From positions 1-17,257 of the forward strand of contig JBOHAU010000017.1 in assembly GCA_050698015.1 (NCBI GenBank): a DNA stretch of 17,257 nt, in the 5' to 3' direction. Below are positions 1-6,355 of the stretch, piece after piece. A model generated the notes under the pieces. It saw nothing but the letters and a program-made list of their open reading frames with translations. It was not told the DNA's origin and made no database searches. A program made the position numbers and the translations under genes. Origin of the DNA: JACDAN01 sp050698015. GTDB taxonomy: Bacteria; Actinomycetota; Thermoleophilia; Gaiellales; Gaiellaceae. The stretch's first letter is position 1; every line of letters begins with the position of its first letter.

Positions 1-1258
1 TGAGGGCCGGGAGCGGAAGCCGGTAGCCCCGGATGGTGATCTCCGGACGTGCCCGAAACGGCCTCGTGAGCTCCGGCTCGCGTATCCGCAGGCGGATAAC
101 CGCCAGCTGGGCGGCGGTGAACGCGAGCAGGACGCCGAAGCTGAAGAGTCCCGCGAGGAACCGCACCGCCTCGGTGGGGATGAAGTGCCCGATCACGAGC
201 AAGGTGGACGCAATGAACGCCGCGCCGACGATCGCGGCGGGCGAGATCAGCGTGCGGCGGTTCAGCGTCCCGAGGGTGTGAGGCAGCATCTCGCGCCGCC
301 CCATTGCGTAGGCGATACGGCCTGCGCCAGAGATCGAGGTCGTCACCGCCGTCACGAGCACGAGCGCGCCGGTCAGGCCGATCGCGACGCGGAGGACGTC
401 CGCGACGGCGGCGGGTAGCTGATCATCGAGCGCGGCGGTCAGTCCCATGATCGGGGCGCGGAGCCACTCGGTGCCGAGCGCCCTGCCACCGGGATACGCC
501 GAGATCGCGATCAGCCCGATCGCGAAAGAGACGGCGACGACGAGCCCGATGCCCGCGAAGAGGCTCCGCGGAAGTGTGCGTCCCGGCTCGCGCGTTTCCG
601 CTGCCAGGTTCGCGACCGTCTCCAGCCCGGTGTACGCCAGCATCGCGAGCGGCAGTGCAAACGCGATGTCGTTCCAGGTCGGCGACGTGCCGAGGTCGAC
701 ACCCTCCGTCAGCGCGTTGGGCGAGAAGAGGAACGCGAAGCCGAGCACGACGAGCAAGAGGTGCGAAGCGAACGCGAACCCGGCGATCAGGATCGCCGTC
801 CGATAGAGACTCGTCCGACGAGTGAGACGGAACGCCGCCGTGCCGAGGATCACCACGACGCCGAGCACCGTGTCCCAGGGCTCGTCCGTTAACTCCTCCC
901 ACCCGACGGCGTGACCGACGTAGTGCGGGACGAACAGGCCCGCGAGCGCCATCACGATCAGGTAGTCGAGGATCAGCGCCCAGCCGGTCAGGAACCCCGC
1001 AGGATCGTTGAAGGCGCGGCGGACGAACGTCGCAGCGCCTCCGGGCTCCGGGATCGCGGTCGTTCCCTCCGCATAGGAGAGCGAGACGAGGAGGAAGAGC
1101 ACGCCGACCCCGAGGAGGACCCACGGCGTGAAGCCGAGGGCATAGATGGCGACGACGCCGAGTGCGAAGTACAACGAGGACGCGATCTCGCCGTACGCGA
1201 CGGCCGCCAGAGACGGTACGTCGAGCACCCGCTGTAGGCCGGGGAGCTTCCTAGCCAC
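1..1258 (-). CDS. APC-superfamily amino-acid permease, C-terminus cut by window edge
   Basis: This is an integral membrane permease of the APC (amino acid-polyamine-organocation) type; the substrate cannot be told. From a GTG at 1258 the frame is open for 419 codons and runs off the left edge. Successive hydrophobic helices are visible. The N-terminal YGEIASSLYFALGV segment matches YGNVGSSIYYALGV in the downstream-strand neighbour, as do SYAEGT, FVPHY, LLLVVLGF, and AYTGLETVANLA (AYTGIETVSNLA in the neighbour). The two genes are clear tandem paralogues. The GTG lies 8 bases inside the end of the 53-codon gene before it, so translation is probably coupled. The visible part stops just after PFRARPE, which aligns with VFRGRPN of the paralogue. 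Roughly 200 residues could therefore be missing, including the last helices and possibly a UspA domain. The start is inferred from homology to the paralogue's N-terminus. Confidence 0.85.
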   Translation of the reverse strand, partial: MARKLPGLQRVLDVPSLAAVAYGEIASSLYFALGVVAIYALGFTPWVLLGVGVLFLLVSLSYAEGTTAIPEPGGAATFVRRAFNDPAGFLTGWALILDYLIVMALAGLFVPHYVGHAVGWEELTDEPWDTVLGVVVILGTAAFRLTRRTSLYRTAILIAGFAFASHLLLVVLGFAFLFSPNALTEGVDLGTSPTWNDIAFALPLAMLAYTGLETVANLAAETREPGRTLPRSLFAGIGLVVAVSFAIGLIAISAYPGGRALGTEWLRAPIMGLTAALDDQLPAAVADVLRVAIGLTGALVLVTAVTTSISGAGRIAYAMGRREMLPHTLGTLNRRTLISPAAIVGAAFIASTLLVIGHFIPTEAVRFLAGLFSFGVLLAFTAAQLAVIRLRIREPELTRPFRARPEITIRGYRLPLPAL

Positions 1259-1412
1259 GCTGTCTCTGAAGGTACAACCGTGCCCCGCCGGCGAGGATGA
1301 AGAGCGCCCCGATCAGGAGGCCGAGCCCGCCGCCGATTCCGCCCACGATCGTGCGGACGATGATCGCCGCTCCGAGCATGACGAGCAGCCCCGAGAGGGC
1401 GAACGTGATCAT
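1251..1412 (-). CDS. Small two-helix membrane protein between two permeases
   Basis: This is a 53-residue protein of unknown function that I do not recognise as a named family. It starts at an ATG sharing ATGA with the stop of the UspA-fused permease (4-base overlap), and its TAG lies inside the first codons of the next permease (8-base overlap). A GGAGA-type ribosome binding site precedes the ATG by 5 bases (1418-1422 on the complement). The sequence is two hydrophobic segments, about residues 4-25 and 28-47, joined by a Gly-rich turn (GGIGGGLG) and closed by a basic tail ending QRQRG, so a membrane hairpin is likely. Overlap on both sides, a good ribosome binding site and clear hydrophobic periodicity support a real gene. 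Inference: an accessory or assembly subunit of one or both permeases. Confidence 0.75.
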   Translation of the reverse strand: MITFALSGLLVMLGAAIIVRTIVGGIGGGLGLLIGALFILAGGARLYLQRQRG

Positions 1413-3283
1413 GCGGCTCTCCGGCCGGCGACGATCAAGACGCGGCTGGATGCATGCTTGAGCACGTAGTCGGCCGTACCACCGAAGATCCGCTGCCCGC
1501 GTCGCGCGCGGGGTGCACCTATGACGATCAGCTCGGCGTCGCGGCGCTCGGCCTCCTCGACGATCGCGGGCCCGGCGGCACGCGCCCGCAGGAGTCGGGT
1601 AACGGCGCGGACGCCGTAGCTCTCGACAAGGGCGGCCGCGTTGTCGAGCACCTCATCCGCCTCTCGCTCGGCATCGGGCAGCTCGACGTCGAGCGGCAGA
1701 TCGAGCGGCACCTCGATCACGTGGATGATGGCTAGCGTCGCCCTACGCTCGGCGGCGAGGCGTGCGGCCGCCACGAGCGCCTCCTCCGACTCCTCTGAAC
1801 GCACGACGGGGACGACGATCGTGCGGTACTCGACCGTCAGCGCCGGGCCCAGGACGACGACCGGGGCCCGGACCGTCTCGCGGAGCCCGGCGCGCACGAT
1901 CCGCCGCCGATACACGGCGTAGCCCACGAAGCCCACTGCGAGCCACGCCAAACCCGCGTAGCGGGTGTCGGGCGTCTGCCACACGACCACGATCCAGGCC
2001 ACTCCGGTGGCGACAGCACCGATCAGCGCGAAGACGGGCCAGTCGACGCCGGCGGCGCGGACATTCGGGCGCCCGCGGAAGACAAGCTCCTCGTCTCGCC
2101 GCTTGTAGCGCAACGCGATCACCGAGACGTGCGCGATCGAGAACGAGAGCATCGCGCCGAACGAGTACATCGTCCCCAGGAAGTCGACCCTGCCCGGAAG
2201 CAGTGTCAGGATCGAGGCGAACCCAGCGAAGACGACAAGCGCGATCCACGGCGTCTTGAACGTCGGGTGCAGCCGCCGGAAGACGGCGGGTAGTTGCCGA
2301 TAGCCCGACATGGCATAGGTGATGCGGGAGGCACCGATGACGCCCGCATTCGTGGCGATGAAGAGGATCGTGGCCGCGAGAATTCCGACGTAGATGCGCA
2401 GGGCGTCGAGCGCGAACCCGGAGAGGCCCATGTTGTCGACGACGCCCAGTACCGGGTCGTTGGCGTAGCCGCCCTCTTCGGGCGGCAGGCCGAGCAGTGT
2501 CTCACCGTTCTCGACCGGGAGCGCCGAGAGCGCGATCGCCGGCAGCGTGAAGTAGATGACCCAGACGGCGATCACCGTCATCAGGTAGGCGCGCGGGACG
2601 TTGCGCGCCGGGTCGCGCGCCTCCTCGGCCAGATTGGAGACGGTCTCGATCCCGGTGTACGCGATCATCGCAATCGGGATTGCGAGGAAGAAGTCGCTCC
2701 AGGTGGGCGCCACGCCGAACTCGACGTTGTCGACGAGGACGCTCGGGCTGAAGACGAGGACGAAGCCGAGCAACACGAGCAGGAGCTGGGTCGCGAAGTC
2801 GACGACGGCGAGGAAGATGTTCAGCCACGCCGCCTCCCTGATGCCCACGATGTTGAGGCCGACGAGGACGATGATCACGATCGCGCCGCCGATGATGTCC
2901 CACGGGTTCTCGCGGAGCGGATCCCAGAAGATCGAGAGGTAGTGCGGCACGAAGAACGCCGAGATCGAGATCGTGATCACGTAGTTGAGCATCTGTGCCC
3001 ACGCCGCTCCGAAGCTCACGAGCTCGTCGAACGCATGCCGTGCGAAGCTCGACGAGCCGCCCGCCTCGGGAAACCGCACCGTCCCCTCTGCGTACGTCAT
3101 CGTCGTCGCGGCGAAGATGAGACCGGCGATCAGGAAGACGAGGGGCGTAAGGCCGAGTGCGAAGACCGCCGTGACGCCGAGTGCGTAGTAGATCGACGAC
3201 CCGACATTGCCGTAGACCGTGGCGAACAGTGCGGGAGCGCCGAGTACCCGTTCGAGACCCTGCTGCCTGCGCCGCCGAGGCAT
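1409..3283 (-). CDS. APC-superfamily permease with C-terminal UspA domain
   Basis: This 624-residue protein joins an APC transporter domain (about residues 8-460, some 12 helices) to a universal-stress-protein domain (about 480-622). The transporter part has the expected helix-1 break (YGNVGSSIYYALGV), an AEGT segment in the following region and AYTGIETVSNLAEEARDP in the middle. The UspA part begins at YRTIVVPV and ends with a nucleotide-loop-like GAPRARRG...FGGTADYVL...RVLIV. The second glycine of the usual G2xG9xG(S/T) pattern is replaced, so ATP binding is uncertain. Such permease-Usp fusions are known among bacterial amino-acid transporters; substrate is unknown. The ATG at 3283 has no Shine-Dalgarno but a TAGGGT hexamer 6 bases upstream. 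It heads a three-gene array with the small membrane protein and the truncated permease, and is divergent from trkA. Confidence 0.9.
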   Translation of the reverse strand: MPRRRRQQGLERVLGAPALFATVYGNVGSSIYYALGVTAVFALGLTPLVFLIAGLIFAATTMTYAEGTVRFPEAGGSSSFARHAFDELVSFGAAWAQMLNYVITISISAFFVPHYLSIFWDPLRENPWDIIGGAIVIIVLVGLNIVGIREAAWLNIFLAVVDFATQLLLVLLGFVLVFSPSVLVDNVEFGVAPTWSDFFLAIPIAMIAYTGIETVSNLAEEARDPARNVPRAYLMTVIAVWVIYFTLPAIALSALPVENGETLLGLPPEEGGYANDPVLGVVDNMGLSGFALDALRIYVGILAATILFIATNAGVIGASRITYAMSGYRQLPAVFRRLHPTFKTPWIALVVFAGFASILTLLPGRVDFLGTMYSFGAMLSFSIAHVSVIALRYKRRDEELVFRGRPNVRAAGVDWPVFALIGAVATGVAWIVVVWQTPDTRYAGLAWLAVGFVGYAVYRRRIVRAGLRETVRAPVVVLGPALTVEYRTIVVPVVRSEESEEALVAAARLAAERRATLAIIHVIEVPLDLPLDVELPDAEREADEVLDNAAALVESYGVRAVTRLLRARAAGPAIVEEAERRDAELIVIGAPRARRGQRIFGGTADYVLKHASSRVLIVAGRRAA

Positions 3284-3289
3284 CGGCGA

Positions 3290-3295
3290 ACCCTA
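3290..3295 (-). promoter_or_regulatory. Probable -10 element of a leaderless permease transcript
   Basis: The complement reads TAGGGT, fitting TANNNT, and lies 6 bases before the ATG of the permease. The divergent spacer is only 35 bases and holds no Shine-Dalgarno for this gene. No -35 hexamer is recognisable. Inference from spacing only. Confidence 0.45.
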
Positions 3296-3303
3296 TGCCG
3301 CGT

Positions 3304-3309
3304 TAGCCT
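3304..3309 (+). promoter_or_regulatory. Probable -10 element of a leaderless trkA transcript
   Basis: TAGCCT fits TANNNT and ends 9 bases before the GTG start of trkA at 3319. No purine-rich ribosome binding site precedes that GTG. The -10 elements of the two divergent genes are separated by only 8 bases, so the two promoters must overlap and may compete. Confidence 0.45.
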
Positions 3310-3318
3310 CCACCGGCG

Positions 3319-4716
3319 GTGAAGATCTTCATCATCGGCGCAGGCCAGGTCGGCTCCACGATCGTGGAGGCGCTGCACGGGGAGCATGAGCTGACCGTCG
3401 TCGACGAAGACCCGAGCCGGCTGGAGGCGATCAGCGCCCGGTTCGAGGTCGCAACCGTCGCGGGCAACGGCACGAGCAGGCGCGTCCTGCAGGATGCGGG
3501 GCTCGCCGGTTCCGATCTGCTCATCGCCTGCACCTCACGCGACGAGGTCAACATCATCGCCTCCATCTTCTGCCGGGCGCTGACGCCGAGCACCCGGACG
3601 ATCGTCAGGACCGGCAACGAAGAGTACCTCGACGTCTGGCGGGAGCGCCAGCTCGACGTCGACTGGGTCGTCTCGTCCGAGCGCGAGGCCGCACTCGCTG
3701 TGTCTCAGACCATCGGCGTGCCGGCGGCGCGTCAGACCGACGTCTTCGCTGACGGACAGGTCCAGATCGTCGAGTTCGATGTTGTCGCCCCGGCGCCCAA
3801 GGTTGAATTCGAGAGCGTCTCGATCATGAAGGCGGCCGAGCAGGCTGCGAAGCGACCGCAACGACCCAGGTTCGAGGACGTCGTCGGTCGTCCGCTCAGC
3901 CAGGCGAGCATCCCGGTCAACTCCAAGGTCGCAAGCATCATCCGTGGCGACGAGATCGTGATCCCTCGCGGCGAGGAGACGATCCGTCCCGGCGACCGGA
4001 TCGTCGTCATCGGCTCGCCCGCGGCTGCCCGGGAGTGGAGCGAGCTCCTGACGACGCGGAGGAAGGTGGACGACGTCGTCGTCTTCGGCGCGGGCCACAT
4101 CGGCATCGCCACGACTCGCGTTCTCTGCCAGCAAGGGATTCGCGTCCGCCTGATCGAGAGCGACCCCCAACGCGCCCAAGCGGTGGCGGAGCTCATTCCG
4201 GAAGCGCGGGTGTTCAACGCCACGGGTATCGACCCCGAGTTCCTCGAGCGGGAGCACATCGGGAGGTCGGACGCCGCCGTCTTCGCAATGCGGGACGACT
4301 CGAAGAACTACTACGCAGCCACGCTCGCCAAGCTGCACGGCGTCCAGTCGACGATCGCGATCGTCCACGACTCGGTCTCGATGGAGGTCTTCGAACGCGC
4401 CGGTGTCGACGTCGCGATCAACCCTCGGCTGATCACGGCCGAGGAGATCGTCCGCTTCGCACGCGATCCCCGGACGAGGCAGGTCGCGATGCTGGAGCAG
4501 GACCGCTTCGAGATCCTCGACATCACGGTCAGGCCGGAGAGTGACCTCGCCGGGAAGCGATTTCGGGAACTGCCGACGACCGGCTCCCTGATCGGGGCGA
4601 TCGTGCGCGAGGGGCGGGCAATGTTTCCCCACGGCGACGACGTGCTTGAGGCAGGCGACCGCGCGATCATCTTCACTCCGTCGAGCCGCGTGCAAGAGGT
4701 CGAGCGCAGGCTTTGA
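3319..4716 (+). CDS. trkA: Trk-type K+ uptake regulatory subunit TrkA
   Basis: This is the cytosolic NAD(H)/nucleotide-binding gating subunit of a Trk/Ktr K+ channel-transporter. It has 465 residues, close to the roughly 460 of classical TrkA, with two repeats of RCK_N plus RCK_C. The first Rossmann loop is GAGQVG (7-12), with an acidic pair after strand 2 (VVDED). The second is GAGHIG (257-262) followed by IESDP. Each RCK_C half shows its I(V)RG/IVREG...GD.R..V/I pattern near 206-232 and near the C-terminus. The first RCK_C is interrupted by about 28 extra, Lys/Arg/Pro-rich residues (about 158-186) compared with usual TrkA. The GTG at 3319 is chosen because MKIFIIGAGQVG is the standard N-terminus. 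The stop TGA overlaps the TTG start of trkH, so subunits are made from one transcript. Confidence 0.95.
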   Translation: MKIFIIGAGQVGSTIVEALHGEHELTVVDEDPSRLEAISARFEVATVAGNGTSRRVLQDAGLAGSDLLIACTSRDEVNIIASIFCRALTPSTRTIVRTGNEEYLDVWRERQLDVDWVVSSEREAALAVSQTIGVPAARQTDVFADGQVQIVEFDVVAPAPKVEFESVSIMKAAEQAAKRPQRPRFEDVVGRPLSQASIPVNSKVASIIRGDEIVIPRGEETIRPGDRIVVIGSPAAAREWSELLTTRRKVDDVVVFGAGHIGIATTRVLCQQGIRVRLIESDPQRAQAVAELIPEARVFNATGIDPEFLEREHIGRSDAAVFAMRDDSKNYYAATLAKLHGVQSTIAIVHDSVSMEVFERAGVDVAINPRLITAEEIVRFARDPRTRQVAMLEQDRFEILDITVRPESDLAGKRFRELPTTGSLIGAIVREGRAMFPHGDDVLEAGDRAIIFTPSSRVQEVERRL

Positions 4717-6224
4717 ACGTTCGCCGCGGCGTCCTCGGCGTCGACCTGCTCGGAAGCATCAATCTCGTCGCGGCGCTGATCAAGTACCTCAGCTTGGCGA
4801 CGCTCTTCCCGATCGCTTTCGCCGTCGCGTACTCAGAGTCCGTCTGGCCGTTCGTGATCACCGGGATCATCGGCGGTGGAGGAGGCTGGACGGTCGAACG
4901 CCTGACCGCGGGCAAGGAGCGAGTGGGGATTCGCGAGGGCTTTCTCGTGGTCTCGCTCACGTGGCTGTTCGCGGCCGGTGTCGGAGCCCTGCCCTACGTC
5001 CTCTCCGGAGAGAACCAGATCTCCAGCCCGATCAACGCCTACTTCGAGGCGATGTCGGGCTTCACGACCACCGGGGCGACTGTGCTCACCGACGTCGAGG
5101 CGCTCCCGAACTCGCTCCTGATGTGGCGACAATTGACCCAGTGGCTTGGCGGGATGGGAATCATCGTCCTCGCGCTCGCCGTGCTCCCGCGGCTTCGCGT
5201 CGGCGGTCGCCAGCTGCTCGAGCACGAGCTACCCGGTCCGGAGTTCGAGCAGATCACGGCGAGGATCCGCGACACGGCGCGGCGCCTGTGGGCGCTCTAC
5301 GTGGCCCTGACCCTGGCGATGATCGCGATCCTGATCGGCTTCGGCTGGACGGGGATCGACGAGCGCATGAGCCCGTTCGAGGCGCTCGCGCACGCATTGA
5401 CGACCTTGCCGACCGGCGGGTTTTCTACCGAGGCGCGAGGAGTCGAGGGGTTCGGCGCGGCCTCGCAGTGGGTGATCGTCGTGTTCATGGTGCTGGCGGG
5501 CGCGAACTTCGCGCTGCTCTATCGGGCGTTCGTTCGGGGTCAGGCCCGCCCCCTCGTACGCGACGAGGAGTTCCGGCTGTACGTGACGCTGCTTGGGCTG
5601 GGGTCGCTTCTGGTCGTCGCCGAGCTCTGGGCCGAGGGCGTCGAGAGAGGAGAGGAAGCCGTCAGGGCCAGCGTTTTCCAGGTCGTTTCGCTGATGACGA
5701 CTACCGGCGCGGTCAGCACCGACTTCAACCTGTGGCCGCTGTTCGCCGCGGTCGTCCTGGTCGCCGTCATGTTCTTCGGCGGATCGGCGGGCTCGACCGC
5801 CGGGTCGGTCAAGGTCGTGCGCCACCTGCTGATCGGCCGAATGCTGCGCCGTGAGCTCGACCAGACCGTCCACCCTGAGATCGTCAGCCGCGTCCGGCTC
5901 AACGGGGTTCCGGTCGACGAGCGCACCCTGCGCGCGATCTCGAGCTTCGTCCTCCTCTACGTCGGAGTCTTCGCAGTCGGGACCTTCGCGCTGATCGCGG
6001 ACGGAGCGCGGATCGACCTGGACCTGCGCCTGGTGGACGCCATCGCGGCAGCGGCGACCACGCTTGGAAATGTCGGCCCCGCGCTCGGCTTCGCCGGGCC
6101 GATGGGCTCGTTCGACCCCTTCAGCGGCGTCTCGAAGGTCGTGATGATCCTGCTGATGTGGCTCGGCCGCCTCGAGATCATCCCGGTGGCCGTCCTCCTT
6201 TCGCGCCATTACTGGAGGGTTTGA
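4713..6224 (+). CDS. trkH: Trk-type K+ uptake membrane subunit TrkH
   Basis: This is the K+-translocating membrane subunit that pairs with TrkA. It has 503 residues and the four-fold M1-P-M2 layout of the family. The four pore loops are recognisable by their filter segments: SGFTTTGAT (115-123), TTLPTGGFST (230-239), MTTTGAVST (328-336) and TTLGNVGPALG (449-459). Each carries the glycine that lines the filter in this family. The conserved intramembrane gating loop GGSAGSTAGSVK is present at 356-367. The start is a TTG whose last two bases belong to trkA's TGA (TTGA, 4-base overlap). No other standard start gives a full first helix, and expression is probably by translational coupling. The gene is convergent with hppA, with a large palindrome between them. 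Confidence 0.95.
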   Translation: MNVRRGVLGVDLLGSINLVAALIKYLSLATLFPIAFAVAYSESVWPFVITGIIGGGGGWTVERLTAGKERVGIREGFLVVSLTWLFAAGVGALPYVLSGENQISSPINAYFEAMSGFTTTGATVLTDVEALPNSLLMWRQLTQWLGGMGIIVLALAVLPRLRVGGRQLLEHELPGPEFEQITARIRDTARRLWALYVALTLAMIAILIGFGWTGIDERMSPFEALAHALTTLPTGGFSTEARGVEGFGAASQWVIVVFMVLAGANFALLYRAFVRGQARPLVRDEEFRLYVTLLGLGSLLVVAELWAEGVERGEEAVRASVFQVVSLMTTTGAVSTDFNLWPLFAAVVLVAVMFFGGSAGSTAGSVKVVRHLLIGRMLRRELDQTVHPEIVSRVRLNGVPVDERTLRAISSFVLLYVGVFAVGTFALIADGARIDLDLRLVDAIAAAATTLGNVGPALGFAGPMGSFDPFSGVSKVVMILLMWLGRLEIIPVAVLLSRHYWRV

Positions 6225-6242
6225 GGGCTCGCCGGGCCGAGA

Positions 6243-6313
6243 GGGGTCAGGTCTTGCATTGCGGCAACGCGCGGGAAGGCGCGTTCAGATGTTGCAGTGC
6301 AAGACCTGACCCC
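6243..6313. repeat. 71-base imperfect palindrome, REP/MITE-like, between convergent genes
   Basis: The two ends, 6243-6258 and 6298-6313, are perfect 16-base inverted complements (GGGGTCAGGTCTTGCA and its reverse complement). Pairing continues through a G-T wobble and further bases to an inner 7-base stem (6266-6272 with 6279-6285) around a GGGAAG loop, with a small bulge on the right arm (6286-6290). It lies between the stops of trkH and hppA. It could end transcription from both sides, although it has no T-run. Its size, perfect ends and intergenic convergent position also fit a REP or miniature element moved by a Y1/RAYT-type transposase; that origin is inference, and no transposase is present here. 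Confidence 0.75.
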
Positions 6314-6355
6314 CAAACGGGGTGCCGGGGCGCCGTGGGTCGAGCGGGTGCCGTA

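Noticed and set aside
423..1124. Minus-strand frame of 233 codons inside the first permease
   Set aside because: It is out of frame with the permease, Arg-rich, and has no membrane helices. The permease frame itself is open and matches its paralogue throughout.
2294..3322. Plus-strand frame opposite the UspA-fused permease (342 codons)
   Set aside because: It is a complement shadow rich in Asp, Glu, Arg and His. It also runs across the divergent promoter region and into trkA in another frame.
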